From Nannocystis pusilla (GTDB lineage: Bacteria; Myxococcota_A; Polyangia; Nannocystales; Nannocystaceae), in the NCBI RefSeq assembly GCF_026626665.1, contig NZ_JAPNKE010000002.1, positions 2,977,204 to 3,041,203 of the forward strand: 64,000 bases of DNA. Reading direction: 5' to 3'. How positions within the stretch are numbered: position 1 is the stretch's first letter; each line of letters begins with the position of its first letter. The notes beneath the pieces are model-generated. The model did no database searches. It was not told where the DNA came from and was given only the letters and a program-made list of their open reading frames with translations. Shown piece after piece: positions 7,994 through 17,939 of the stretch. A program made the translations under genes and the position numbers.

Positions 7994-8385
7994 CGCTGAA
8001 TGTCCTTGTAGGGGTCCTGGCGGTGGTTCACGCGGATCCACGAGTACACGAGCAGGCCGAGGCCGACCACGACCATCCCCGGGCCGAGCGCCGGCGCCCC
8101 GGCCCACGTCAGCCAGCCGAGCGCCACCAGCAGCCCGCCGAGCCCGCGCTCCAGCAGCACCCGCGGCGACCGCTCGGCGCGCGCGATGCGGTGATCCGCC
8201 TCGACCCGCGCCAGCCAGCCGCCGCCCAGCGCCGCCTGCCGCTTCCGCGCCGCGATCACCGCCTGCAGCTCCGGCTCGTGCTGCGCGTACAGCTCGAGCT
8301 CCTCGGCCTCGGCCTCGCCGAGCTCGCCGCGCGTGATCCGGTCGAGCAGCTCGGACACCCTTCGCGCCTCGGGATCGTCGGCCAT
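7990..8385 (-). CDS. Small two-helix membrane protein, partner of YbjQ
   Basis: 131 residues from ATG 8385 (MADDPEARR). The N-terminal half is acidic and helical (SELLDRITRGELGEAEAEELELY), and the C-terminal half has two hydrophobic segments around residues 80-115 that should span the membrane. I recognise no enzymatic motif. The first 19 codons, together with the start region, are duplicated 6.4 kb away at 14767-14832, on the other side of the dpd island. The gene probably originally followed hflX closely. Confidence 0.7.
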   Translation of the reverse strand: MADDPEARRVSELLDRITRGELGEAEAEELELYAQHEPELQAVIAARKRQAALGGGWLARVEADHRIARAERSPRVLLERGLGGLLVALGWLTWAGAPALGPGMVVVGLGLLVYSWIRVNHRQDPYKDIQR

Positions 8386-8394
8386 GACGGGGCC
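8329..8394. repeat. 66-bp direct repeat, left end of the dpd island
   Basis: Matches 14767-14832 with three mismatches in 66 bases. It covers the first codons and start site of the gene at 7990..8385, which remains intact on this side. Confidence 0.85.
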
Positions 8395-8430
8395 CGAGGA
8401 TACAGGGAGCCATCCGAAGACGCCTATAGA

Positions 8431-8458
8431 CATGTCCCTTGCACCCTGTCTCTTCCGC
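8431..8458. repeat. Two 14-bp repeat units at the island edge
   Basis: CATGTCCCTTGCAC then CCTGTCTCTTCCGC, in exact 14-base register. They lie just inside the left direct repeat, so the repeat family occurs at the island boundary. Confidence 0.7.
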
Positions 8459-8531
8459 CAGAACGTGGGCCGCGACTTTACGCTTGCGATCGCGCGGCTT
8501 ACATGGCACTCGTCGACAGCTCTCCACGCCG

Positions 8532-9522
8532 ATGTCGCTCCGCGCGCCCCATCTCCACATCGTGGCCACCTGCACGGATCGGAAACACGGCGAGATCCCC
8601 AGCGAGCTTCGCTTGAGAGATCCCCCCGGACGAGGCCAGCGCACGCGCCGCCAAATGGTGGGCTCGACTCGATACGGCCAGGCCGCTATTGCGCGTCCAG
8701 GCATCGCATGTATACGCCGGAGAACACTGGAAACTTGTCCAGGATCTGACCAATCAGGTTCGCCAAGCCGGTTGGCACGCAAACCTTTGGATCGCATCGG
8801 CGGGCTACGGTCTGCTGTCTGAGCGCACGCCCATCACGCCGTACTCATGCACCTTCTCCGAGGGCTCGCCCGACCAGGTTTCGTTGGGGCGACAGGGAGA
8901 TGCCCGGGTTGGCTACAATCAAGCGTGGTGGTCCGCCTTGGCAAGCGTGCGCCAGCCCAGCGACGAGCCGACGACGCTGCGCGGCCTAGCCGAGGACTCC
9001 CCGAAGGCCAGTTACCTGTTCTTGTGCTCCCCGGACTACGCCAAGGCGATGCGCGAGGACCTCGTCATGGCACTCGATGTCCTGCGACATCCTGAGAGAT
9101 TGACCATCATCACGAGCGGAGCCGGCTGGGACCACACGCCGTTGCGTGACAACGTCCTCGTCATCGACGCGCGGACGCAAAGCGCCTGGGGAGGTTCCAT
9201 GCAAGGACTCCATGCGCGCACTGCGCTCAACCTTCTAAAACAGCCTGGGGCGCTGCAGACGCACTTCTCGACAGCCGACCTGCGAGCGCAGTATGAAGCC
9301 CTCGTGGCGGACACTCCGAAACCCGAGAAACTCGCTCGTGCCCGCATGACCGACGAGGACGTGGTCTCCTTCATCCGCGCCGAGTTGGCGAAGGAGCCCA
9401 AGGCGGGCTGGACGGGCCTCCTGCGCGCCTTACGCGACGGCGGTCGCGCTTGTGAGCAGCGCCGATTTCGCCGGCTGCACAGCGAAATCGCGGAAGAGAT
9501 CCGTTCCGGAACCACTCCATGA
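8532..9522 (+). CDS. dpdC: DpdC-like (YaaA/DUF328-type) protein, one frameshift
   Basis: Starts at ATG 8532 (MSLRAPHLHIVATCTDRK). The frame breaks in a run of six C at 8622-8627; removing one C joins it to the second frame (DEASARAAKWWARL) and gives about 330 residues. The N-terminal C-T-D-R-K segment and the later ASAGYGLL followed by PYSCTF resemble the YaaA/DUF328 fold. In known dpd clusters DpdC turns the inserted preQ0 base into 7-amido-7-deazaguanine, and I recall a DUF328-like domain being assigned to it; that identification is tentative. The stop overlaps the dpdA start by four bases (ATGA), which implies one transcript. The break is probably a sequencing error, because similar ones occur in housekeeping genes nearby. 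Confidence 0.6.
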
Positions 9523-10835
9523 AGTACTTCCTCCCCGACAGCCAGGACCTCGTCGATCCCAGTTTTGACTTCCAGCGCGAGACCCGCAACCCGGAACGTA
9601 TCCGGCATCAGGACGATCATTACGCCCACGAGGTCTTTAGCGAGCAAGGCCCGGTATTCGACGGGATTCTGGTCTCTAAGGCCATCGTCGAGGGCACCGG
9701 CGCGGCGAGCCAGGCCAAGTACACTCAAGCTCAGCAACGACGGATCCTGCGCGAAGGCGTCCGGGCGTTCTTCCGCCTGGAAGATCATCCCTGGGACCGG
9801 CGAATCGAGAGCATGGGTGATTGCGGGGCATTCACCTATATCAAGGAAGAAGCGCCCCCGTTCTCGGTCGACGAAGTCATCAACTTCTACGTCCGTTGCG
9901 GCTTCGACTACGGTTTCTCCGTAGATCATGTCATTTCCGAGTACAAGCCGCAATGGGAGGCCGACCTGTTCGGCTCGGGCGCCCCGGACAACGTCCGTCA
10001 GCGCCAAAAACTGACCCTCGCTCTCGCATCCGAGTTCTTTGCCACCCACAAGCGGGACAAACTACCCTTCACTCCCATCGGCGTCGCGCAGGGATGGAGC
10101 CCTGTCTCCTATGCCCATGCGTTTGCCGAACTACAGAAGATCGGCTTCCGCTACATCGCGCTCGGCGGGATGGTACCGCTCAAGACCAACGACATCCTTA
10201 ACTGTCTCAAGGCCGTGTCCGAGGTGCGGTGCCCGGAGACGAAGATTCACCTGCTCGGCGTAACCCGCTTCGCCCACTTGCCGACGTTCTCCAGCCTCGG
10301 AGTGGCGAGCATCGACAGCACGTCACCCTTGCGCCAAGCGTTCATGGACGACAAGGACAATTATCATACTCTGGAGCGGACCTATACTGCCATCCGCGTC
10401 CCCCAGGTGCAGGGGAACTTTCGCCTCCAGGCGCGCATCCGATCGGGCGAGTTGGATCAGGAAAAGACCCGGAAGGCCGAGCAACTTTGCCTTCGGCGCC
10501 TGGAGGAGTACGATGCCGGCGGTCGTTCCCTCGTCCCCGTACTGAAGGCGTTGCGCGCATACGAGGAACTCCACGAACCGGACAAGAAAACCCGCACGGA
10601 GTCGGCCCGCCAGGCGCTCGAGGATAGCCCGTGGAAGAAGTGCCGGTGCGCCGTCTGCAAACAGCTCAAGCACCACGTCATTCTTTTCCGCGGGGCCGAG
10701 CGTAACCGCCGTCGCGGCTTCCACAATGTCGCGGTGTTCTATCAGCGTCTTCGGATGCTGACTGGCCAAACCCCTTCAGCGGATGCCGCAACAAAAGCTC
10801 TGCCGGATCCGGCGCTGACTCTGCTCTCTGCTTGA
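9519..10835 (+). CDS. dpdA: DpdA, DNA guanine transglycosylase (preQ0 insertion into DNA)
   Basis: 438 residues, intact. DpdA is the TGT-like enzyme that swaps guanine in DNA for the 7-deazaguanine precursor preQ0. The start KYFLPDSQDLVDPSFDF, the FDYGFSVDHV segment with the putative catalytic Asp, the IALGGMVPL loop and the zinc-site pattern CRCAVC plus a distal His (GFHN) all fit the DpdA branch of the TGT superfamily rather than tRNA TGTs, which are shorter in this N-terminal part. The gene is translationally coupled to the dpdC-like gene and followed 96 bases later by dpdB. No preQ0 synthesis genes (queC, queD, queE, folE) are in the window, so the precursor must come from elsewhere in the genome. 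Confidence 0.85.
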   Translation: MKYFLPDSQDLVDPSFDFQRETRNPERIRHQDDHYAHEVFSEQGPVFDGILVSKAIVEGTGAASQAKYTQAQQRRILREGVRAFFRLEDHPWDRRIESMGDCGAFTYIKEEAPPFSVDEVINFYVRCGFDYGFSVDHVISEYKPQWEADLFGSGAPDNVRQRQKLTLALASEFFATHKRDKLPFTPIGVAQGWSPVSYAHAFAELQKIGFRYIALGGMVPLKTNDILNCLKAVSEVRCPETKIHLLGVTRFAHLPTFSSLGVASIDSTSPLRQAFMDDKDNYHTLERTYTAIRVPQVQGNFRLQARIRSGELDQEKTRKAEQLCLRRLEEYDAGGRSLVPVLKALRAYEELHEPDKKTRTESARQALEDSPWKKCRCAVCKQLKHHVILFRGAERNRRRGFHNVAVFYQRLRMLTGQTPSADAATKALPDPALTLLSA

Positions 10836-10931
10836 CTTTAGGCGCGCTTTCGCGCATGATCGTATCTGATCACGGTCGCAATCGTGGATCGCTGCAGATC
10901 CAGAGCGCGCCGCTGTTCAGGACGACACAGC

Positions 10932-12048
10932 ATGCCAGCCCCACTTGATACGATCACCCTTCCGGCCATGGAAATCCGCCAGTCCAAGGGGCGGAAGCTC
11001 TATTCTTTCGCCGTCGACGGTAAAAAATCCATTCCTTCGCCTGCATCTCGCGTCTACGACGTTCCACCAGTACGAAGCTGCAAGGCTACCAGCGTCCCGA
11101 GGTCATCGCTCATATCGAGGAAATCCGCTGCTACCTCGAGAGCCCCTCGCCCATGCTTCCCAACGGAATCATCGTCGCCTTCGACTCGCGGGTGAAGTTC
11201 CAGCCGATGGCGGCCGCCAACCTCCAGACCTCCTACTCGCGGATGGGCATGCTCACCATACCCGTGCCGCGGACTACGGACATTCCGAAGCCGGGCTGCA
11301 TCGTCGACGGACAGCAGCGTGTCGCGGCCATCCGCGATGCGCAATTCCGCGATTCCCCGTCGTAGTAACCGCCTTCATCACCGACGACATCGAACACCAG
11401 ACCGAACAGTTCATCCTCGTCAACTCGGCGAAGCCCCTTGCGAAGGGACTCATCTACGAACTCATCCCCAACACCAAGGCCCGCCTTCCGACCCCACTCC
11501 AGAAACGTCGCCTCTCCGCCCGCCTCCTTGAGTACCTCAACCACCACGAGCGCTCGCCCTTCCACCACAAGATCCAAACCCAGACGACCCCGCGTGCATC
11601 GATCAAGGACAATTCGATCCTGCGGATGCTGGACAACAGCCTCTCTGACGGCGTCCTCTACAAGCTCCGCCGCGAAGACGCACCAGACGGAGGAATCGCG
11701 TTGATGGGCCGCCTCCTCTTCCCCTTCTGGGATGCCGTCCGCGATGTCTTCGCTGAGGCATGGGACCTCCCGCCGAAGAAATCCCGGCTAACGCACGGCA
11801 TCGGGATCCTCAGCCTTGGCAACATCATGGACCACATCGGCGTGCCCAACATTCCCGAATCCAACTTGCGATCCTATTATAGAGGGCGTCTTAGCCCTCT
11901 GGTGCCTGTCTGCGCATGGATCAAGGGTTCGTGGGCTCTTAGCGATGGCCGTGAGATCCCTTGGAATGACCTTCAGAACACCAAACAAGACGTTTGTCTT
12001 CTCACGAACCACCTGCAGAACCTCTTCGAGCGTCTCCAGAGCCCTTAG
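10932..12048 (+). CDS. dpdB: DpdB, DGQHR-domain partner of DpdA, two frameshifts
   Basis: ATG 10932 opens MPAPLDTITLPAMEIRQSKGRKLYS. The frame breaks at a run of six A (11022-11027); a seventh A, or a -1 slip, restores KIHSFACIS and then GYQRPEVIAHIEEI. A second break near 11343 (AATT) follows the signature CIVDGQQRVAAIRDAQ, a variant of the DGQHR motif of DndB-like/ParB-like proteins; an extra A restores RFPVVVTAFITDD. The joined protein is about 370 residues. In Salmonella, DpdA and DpdB together are enough to place preQ0 in DNA. The two breaks look like homopolymer errors, although slippage at A6 could also be biological. Confidence 0.75.
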
Positions 12049-12056
12049 TCCCCAGT

Positions 12057-12913
12057 TCAGCGGCAGCAAGGATGCACGATCGACCATGCACACGCAGTCC
12101 CCGCTTCCCAATCACCAGAAAGCGACGATAGCGCATCACACAGCCACACGTGCGGAGCGCCCGGATGTACGAAGTGCTTTTTACCGTCTCGCAACCAGAT
12201 CTTGCCCTTTTCATTGTCCACCGTGTAAAAGAAAATCTCAAGGAACTCCCGGAAGTAGAAAGGAACCGCTTCCCAAAACTGCATCCGGGCGGATTCCATA
12301 ATTATCACCGGCACCACGCTCCGGATGTCCAAATCATGGCGGACACGATCGCATTGTGTGCGAGCGTGCGAATAGTAGCGAAGAATTGACCGATCGCTCG
12401 ATCATCCAATTCGCCTTGCTTAACCTCGACCAGGTACAGTTTACGCCCCAACTCATCGAAGCCCACAATATCCGTCCGCGCTTCTTGGTCGCAAAGCCGA
12501 GGCAAGAGCCGCTCAGCGAACCTGCTGGATTGGCTGTTTGACATGCCCTCGTAGAACTTCTCGGTCAGATGGATGCCCTCGGAGTCCAGGCGCCACAATT
12601 GATCCCAAAAATGGTATAGATACAAGTGCAGGCAACGCTCGCTGCGAAGCTGGCTGTTATCAATGATCGTGAGGAAGAAGCGTCGAATCGTATCGACGTG
12701 GCTTCTTTCAAGCATGTCGCATACGAGCACAGCATGGGCACATTGCAGTAAGTAGTCCAAAATCTTTACCTCGTCGGCAATGGGCCTTCCGCCGTACAGA
12801 GAGGGCATGCGGCTTCGGCTTGCGACAAGTTCATTTGGGCCAAGCCGTGCCTGGGTTACAACGCAACGGCGTTGCCTCATCGACTCGGCGAAGATCTCAG
12901 GCACGATCAGCAT
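12057..12913 (-). CDS. PD-(D/E)XK-nuclease-like protein of the dpd island, one frameshift
   Basis: The first 190 residues (from ATG 12913) contain TDIVGFDELGRKLYLVEVKQG, a good match to the D...ExK core of PD-(D/E)XK nucleases, with an upstream FAERLLPRLC helix. The frame breaks around 12331-12345 and continues as DLDIRSVVPVIIMESAR, giving about 285 residues in total. Composition is much more AT-rich than the rest of the window. The start lies five bases after the stop of the DGQHR/DndB-like gene, so both are one unit convergent to the dpd operon. A role as a DNA-cleaving or DNA-repair partner is inferred from the motif and company only. Confidence 0.55.
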
Positions 12914-12918
12914 CTCGA

Positions 12919-14703
12919 CTAGACCACCCGCGCAGAAATCTTTGCTACGATCTTTTCGCGTAGCATGTTGATGGATGGGTACGAGAATCTGAAGGAAAAC
13001 TCAAACTCCTCACTCTTGAGCTTTGAGGCCTTTGGCACTTTCACTTCGAAAGTTGCCACCCAGCGCACCAGATCTTCGTAGAACTGATCCCCGTAGCTCT
13101 TGTCCTGATACACGCTGAGTGGACTTAGTTGCTTGGCTGCTTTGCGCGTAGCTTCTTTCCACTCAATCGAGGGAATGATTGCCAAGGCCAAATCCGCTTC
13201 GTTCACGAGGGAGCCGGCTACGCCGATAAATCTCAGTTCCACGGACAGAACGGTCTCACTCTGCTTGTCAAGTTCCAAGCTGACGTTCGCCCTCAAGCCC
13301 GACAACTCCGTCTCATCATTGTCATTCATCACGACCACTGTCGGAGGCAAAGCAAGGCCAAGCTTGGACAAGAGATAATTATACAGTTTATTGATATTCT
13401 TCGTCTGCACCTGGACGTTAATAGCACCATCTTCGTTAAGAGAGGCGATAGGGATATCGGAATCCGATGCCTTCGCAAACAGGTCCGGATTTTCTTTCTG
13501 AAAGAACTTTCCACCAGCCGGAACAATCAAGGCAGTCTGGAGCCGCCTGATAACGGTAGGCCAGTTTGGCATCCGACGCACCTGCCCACCAAGCCTGTAC
13601 AGTGCCTTGATCGTGGCATTGTTATTAGTAATATCCACCCTACGAAGAGCCTTGTTCCTACGCACGGCTTCCTTCTGCACTGCGTCAAGATCTTGCTCGT
13701 AACGTGCCGGGTTATTTTCGTCGTAACGATCCTCCACGGCCTTAATCAGCTGCACGTACAGATTATCGAACGGATGAACGTCCACCTCCGTTCCCGTTCC
13801 ATCGAGATCACATCGCACGACGAGGGACTTAGACAGTTCGTACGAGAAATTACAGTAGTACTCTGCAAGATCCTCTTTCAGCTCATCGTCCGCCCGAGCG
13901 TTCTTGATTTCTTCTGAGGAGAACATTTCTCCAATCGAAGCGACGAAGACTGACATTGTCATTAGCGTATGTTTGTCGTTGGTATTTGAAGTAACCTCGA
14001 TATTGTTGGCGAACAACTTTTCATGTGTACGGTCATATTCCACAATCGCATCCTTGATGGCACCGATCGGCGAGCTCACGTCAAGCTCTTTTGCTTCGCC
14101 GCAGAGATCTTCTTCTGTTTCGAGTTCAATTCAGAGAAGAGCTCCTTTTCTCCGGTTCGATCTAGGTTGTAGATCTCGACGAGGAAATCTACAGAAGGAG
14201 AGAAGCGCGGAAATTCACGCGGATTCTCTCGGTACATACGGTATGCTTCAACAATCCCAAAATGCCGGTGGGCCGAATCCGTCAAGTAAATCTCATCGGT
14301 CTCGATCTGCAATTCCCACTCCGCCGGCCCCCGCCCTCAATTTCGATCTTGCGACGTTTGAAGGCGTTCTCGCTTGAACATTCCAGATAAGAGAGCTCAG
14401 GTAGGCGCGTTGCATGCTTGCGCGAGCGTCACCCAGGAGGCAGTAAGCAATATCGGCGATTTTCGCTGGCTGTTGCAGGTGAAATCCTTCCGCATCGAGG
14501 CCTCTCTGGATCTCGTCGTCAATCTTAATAAGCGAGGATGGCAGAATCCTGAATGGATCGGATTTGCGCTTACCCCTTCTTTCATATTGCAAATATTGCG
14601 AAAGCGTTTCCGCGCTAATCTTTACGACGTGCTTCATTCTCAGCGGAGCGTTCTTCGCTAGGTTAGCATTGACGATGCCGAGGAGCGGGAGAACGATCTT
14701 CAT
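12919..14703 (-). CDS. DGQHR/DndB-like protein, several frameshifts
   Basis: A coding region of about 590 residues in three frames. From ATG 14703: KIVLPLLGIVNANLAKNAP; breaks near 14355 and 14325 lead to EWELQIETDEIYLTDSAHRHFGIVEA, where DSAHR takes the place of DGQHR; after LNSKQKKISAAK a further break near 14090 leads to SSPIGAIKDAIVEYDRTHEKLF. The order of motif, LFxxLNxxQKxIS, and the following Asp-rich helix matches DndB-type proteins, which in phosphorothioate systems bind or regulate modification of DNA. The last 386 residues are uninterrupted. GC is near 50 percent. It is longer than DndB or DpdB and I do not know a described family of this exact form. Confidence 0.6.
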
Positions 14704-14766
14704 GGAGGCAGTGTATCCGTACCATGCTTACGCAGGCAAGCCCCCGCCCTCCGCGTTCATGCCGCG

Positions 14767-14832
14767 GCGCGTGATCCGGTCGGGCAGTTCGGACACCCTT
14801 CGCGCCTCGGGATCGTCGGCCATGACCGGGCC
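14767..14832. repeat. 66-bp direct repeat, right end of the dpd island
   Basis: Copy of 8329-8394 with three substitutions. Read leftward, it retains an ATG at 14823 and the first 19 codons of the small membrane-protein gene (MADDPEARRVSELPDRITR) before running into island sequence, so it is a truncated gene fragment left by the insertion. Confidence 0.85.
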
Positions 14833-14888
14833 ATCCTATTAGGCCGGAGTAACCGGCCCTCGGCCATCCGCTCCGCGCAGCGAGCCGT

Positions 14889-14911
14889 GCGGGCGCCCGG
14901 CAATCGCCCGC
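14889..14911 (-). terminator. Hairpin after hflX
   Basis: GCGGGCG, a nine-base loop, CGCCCGC, starting six bases after the hflX stop codon. It lacks a clear T-run, so it is a possible terminator or 3'-end stabiliser. Confidence 0.5.
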
Positions 14912-14916
14912 GAGGA

Positions 14917-16330
14917 TCACGCCTCGACCTCGCCCAGCGCCCCGCGCACGCGCTTCAGCGTGTCGGGCTCGATGCGCACGTGCAGGCGCGTCCCGGCCTC
15001 CTCGTGGGCCTCCGACAGCACCTGCGCCTCGCCGTGGAGCTGGGCGACCAGCGCGTGCTGCGGCCACGGGATCAGCAGCTCCGCCTCGACCAGCGCCTGG
15101 CCGAAGAACGCCACGATCGTCGCGTGCAGGCGGGCGACGTCGTCCTTGTTCAGCGCCGACATCTGGATCGCGTCGGGGAACTCGCGCTGGAGCTCGGCGC
15201 GCTGCTCCTCGTCGAGCCGGTCGACCTTGTTGAGGATGAGGCGGGACGGCGCCTGCATCGCCCCGATCTCGCCGATGACCTCGCGGGTGACCGCGTACTG
15301 GTCGCGGAAGGTCGGGTCCGACGCGTCGACCAGGAACAGCAGCAGGCCGGCGTGGCGGGCCTCGTCGAGGGTCGAGCGGAACGAGGCCACGAGGTCGTGC
15401 GGCAGCTTCTTGATGAAGCCGACGGTGTCCGAGACCAGGATCCGCGGGTGCGACTCGGGATGGAGCGCGCGGATGGTGGTGTCGAGGGTGGCGAACAGCT
15501 GGTCGGCGACCAGCACCTCGCTGCCGGTGAGGGCGCGCATCAGCGAGCTCTTGCCGGCGTTGGTGTAGCCGACCAGCGCGACCGTCGGCTGACCCGCGCG
15601 GTGCTCGCGACGGTGGTCCTGCTCGCGGTGGACCGCCTCGAGCTCGCGCCGGAGCTCGGCCATGCGGTCGCGGATCCGCCGGCGATCGAACTCGAGCTCC
15701 GTCTCGCCGGCGCCACGGCCGGCCTGGCGTTCGCCGCGGGAGCCGGTCTCGCGCAGGCGCGGCGCCACGTAGGCCAGACGGGCCAGCTCGACCTGCAGCC
15801 GGGCCTCGCGGCTGCGCGTGGCGGTGGAAGATCTCGACGATCACGCCGGTGCGGTCGAGCACCTGCACCCCGGTGGCTCGCTCGAGGTTGCGCGCTTGAC
15901 TGGGCCCGAGCTCGTGATCGACGGCGACGAGCTTCGGCCGCTTCTTGCTGTCCTCGGGGACATCTTTGCCGACGATCGGCACCTGGCCGGGGTCGTCGTC
16001 GAAGTCGTCGAACTCGACCTCGTCGTCGCCCTCGCCGCTCTCGTCCTCGCGGCGCTGGCGGGCCTTGTCCTTGCGCGCGGGCACGGCGGAGGGCACGTAG
16101 CCGCGGCCGCCGGTGAGCTCGGCCAGCTCCTTGAGCTTGCCCTCGCCGAGCACCACGGACTTGCTGAGCATCTCGCGGCGCTGGGTCACCGTCGCGGTGA
16201 CGTCGTAGCCGAGGGTGTCGACGAGGCGGGCGAGCTCGGCGAGGTCGGCGGCGTACTCCGCGTCGCTGACGCCGGGCAGTTGAACGCCGACGAGGATCGC
16301 GGTGGGCCGGTGGGCAGGTCGTTCGGACAT
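14917..16330 (-). CDS. hflX: GTPase HflX, one frameshift
   Basis: From ATG 16330. HflX is a ribosome-associated GTPase that splits stalled ribosomes. The N-terminal domain (AILVGVQLPG, LGEGKLKEL) and a long acidic insert (SGEGDDEVEFDDFDDDPG) are followed by the G domain with GYTNAGKSSL (G1), DTVGFIKKLP (G3) and NKVD (G4). The frame breaks near 15825 in the FHRHARSREARLQVELA region typical of HflX; adding one base joins the halves into about 470 residues. As the gene is a housekeeping one without other damage, the break is most likely a sequence error. Its downstream neighbour was probably the YbjQ pair before island insertion. Confidence 0.88.
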
Positions 16331-16395
16331 CGGGGGCGACAGACTGACGCCCCGGACCGCCGGCGGCAAGTCCGTCGCGGCGCGAGTGGGCCGTG

Positions 16396-16656
16396 TCAGC
16401 GCGGCTGGCGAGGCGGGAGCGGCGGCTCGGCGGTCTCGATGAGCACGGCCTGGACCATCAGCAGCGCGCCGACCGCTTGCTCGATCCCGCCGTAGGCGCC
16501 GAGCGCCTCGCCGAACGCGTGCAGGTCGTCGGTGGTCGCCAGCGCGAGCTTCTCTGCGCGGGCGAGATACGCCTGCAGCAGCGTCCGCGCCCGCTGGGGA
16601 CCCAAGATCCGTCCGACCTTCTCGAGCGCGAGGGCATGGACGTCGACGCTGGTCAT
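16396..16656 (-). CDS. Small hypothetical helical protein
   Basis: 86 residues from ATG 16656; a GTG at 16728 would add 24. All-helical in appearance, with KVGRILGPQRARTLLQAYLARAEKL and an AFGEALGAYGGIEQAVGALLMVQA segment. Small proteins with this GPxRAxxLL start are common in myxobacteria, but I do not know a function. It lies 65 bases downstream of the hflX start on the same strand, so it may share a transcript with hflX. Confidence 0.6.
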   Translation of the reverse strand: MTSVDVHALALEKVGRILGPQRARTLLQAYLARAEKLALATTDDLHAFGEALGAYGGIEQAVGALLMVQAVLIETAEPPLPPRQPR

Positions 16657-16804
16657 CTCGGCCTCAAGATGGACGCTCTCGCGGGCTCGCGCGACCGGCG
16701 CGACGGCAGCGCGTGCGCTCGGTCTCACGGCGCGGAGCGCTGCGCCGCTGCGATCGAGTGTTGCCGAGCACGGGCGCGGCGAGCAAGCCCTCGCCTGTAG
16801 CGAC

Positions 16805-17799
16805 TCACTCGCGGAAGCGGACGTGGAAGTGATTGCGGTGGCCTCGCCAGTGCCGGATGACGCCGAACGGCGCCCCCTCGCCGCGCGGGTACTGGAACAC
16901 GTCGTTCAACCGGCGAGCGCTCGCCCCCGCAGCGATTGCGTGCTCGTAGAAGAGCTTCTGCAGGCCGTAGTCCATGAACACGTAGTGGACCTGATCGGTG
17001 GCCAGCACCGCCTCGATCAGCGCCCACGAGCGCGCGACGTCGAGGTTGTCCTTCGATGCGGTGATGAACCGTGTCACGTCGGCGTCGGTGCCCTGCAGCA
17101 CGTAGCCGACGTCGACGTCGCGCCCGTGACGGTGCGACAGGTGGGGCGGGAACACGCCGCCGCCGTGCAAGCTGATGTCGCCGACGTGGACCTTCGGCCC
17201 GCCCCGTCCGCCGCGCGTATAGGCGCGGATCGACTCCTGGAGCAGCCGGACCGTCCGCGGGTGCCCCACGCGTGGTCGTCGTTCTTGACCACGTAACCTG
17301 GCCCCGGGGGCAGCTTCACCCCCTGCGCCAAGACGCCGGCGAAGTCCTCGTCGGCGAACAGATCGGGATAGTACACGTCGGTCTGGCGCAGCTCGACCGG
17401 ATCTGTCCCCATGGCCAGGCGCTCTTGTTGCCCGGCCCGGGCCAGGATCACCGCGCCGCGCTCGATCGCCGCGATCGTGGTGCCCTCCCACACCAGGTCG
17501 CCGACGCGGAACCCGCGGATCACGCCGCTCGGATCGTCGCGGATGGTCGCCTGGCTGCCGGCGGGGTCGGCCGCGGCGGTGGTGGCCAGCAGCGTCAGCG
17601 GCAGCTCGGTCTCGGCCATGCTGTCCTCGGGGACCTGTCCGTTGGAACAGCCGTCGCAGGCCGCGGGCGTCGCCGCGAGCGCCGGCGCCGCCTCGACCGC
17701 GGGCGCCGCCTCGAGCGCGACCTCGGGCTCGGCGGTCGAATCGCCGCACCCGAGCAGCAGGCCGAGACAGGCGGGCAGCAGCGTCGAGCGAGGGGTCAC
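16805..17799 (-). CDS. mepA: Penicillin-insensitive murein endopeptidase (M74) lipoprotein, one frameshift
   Basis: A GTG at 17799 opens a lipoprotein signal peptide (LLPACLGLLLGC). About 150 residues of spacer follow with two short SH3-like strands (GFRVGDLVWEG). The catalytic part starts HVGDISLHGGG and has the zinc-binding pattern HRHGRDVDVGY plus a C-terminal HRNHFHVRF, as in MepA-type metallopeptidases that cut D-Ala-mDAP cross-links in peptidoglycan. The frame breaks near 17262 in a G-run (GTGGGGCACC would restore it), between KNDDHAWG and HPRTVRLLQ. The enzyme should act in the periplasm or on prey walls; which one cannot be told. Confidence 0.8.
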
Positions 17800-17939
17800 G
17801 ATGCACTCCGAGGCAAGATCCGCACCACTCGCGGTGGCTGGATCTCCGCGTCTCCCCTCGCCTCGCCGCGCCGACCGCGGTGACAGTTTGTCGCCGGGCG
17901 AGCGGCCGGAGCGACAGCCCGGCACGCGCGCGGGCCCGC

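Larger units (their letters stand above)
8395..14766. mobile_element. Genomic island with dpd-type DNA modification genes
   Basis: The 6.4-kb segment is bounded by 66-bp direct repeats, has clearly lower GC than the flanks (most AT-rich at 12.1-14.7 kb), and separates hflX from the small membrane-protein gene that it appears to have followed. It contains three rightward genes (dpdC-like, dpdA, dpdB) and two leftward genes (nuclease-like, DGQHR/DndB-like). No integrase, transposase or tRNA is visible inside, so how it moved is unknown; homologous recombination or loss of a mobilisation module would both fit. Confidence 0.75.

Noticed and set aside
11022..11027. Programmed -1 frameshifting at the A6 run in dpdB as a firm call.
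   Set aside because: A second break at 11343 and many breaks elsewhere at non-slippery sites make sequencing error more likely; slippage remains only a possibility.
10884..11195. A short separate gene in the region of dpdB.
   Set aside because: It is the N-terminal frame of dpdB before the A6 break, plus out-of-frame residues.
12919..14079. An independent 386-residue gene starting with GTG, coupled to a short upstream gene.
   Set aside because: The upstream frame ends in the middle of the LNxxQKxIS motif region and continues logically across a single-base break, so one long DndB-like gene is simpler.
8395..14766. An integrative element with integrase.
   Set aside because: No recombinase, transposase or tRNA attachment site is visible; only flanking direct repeats are, so the type of mobility is left open.
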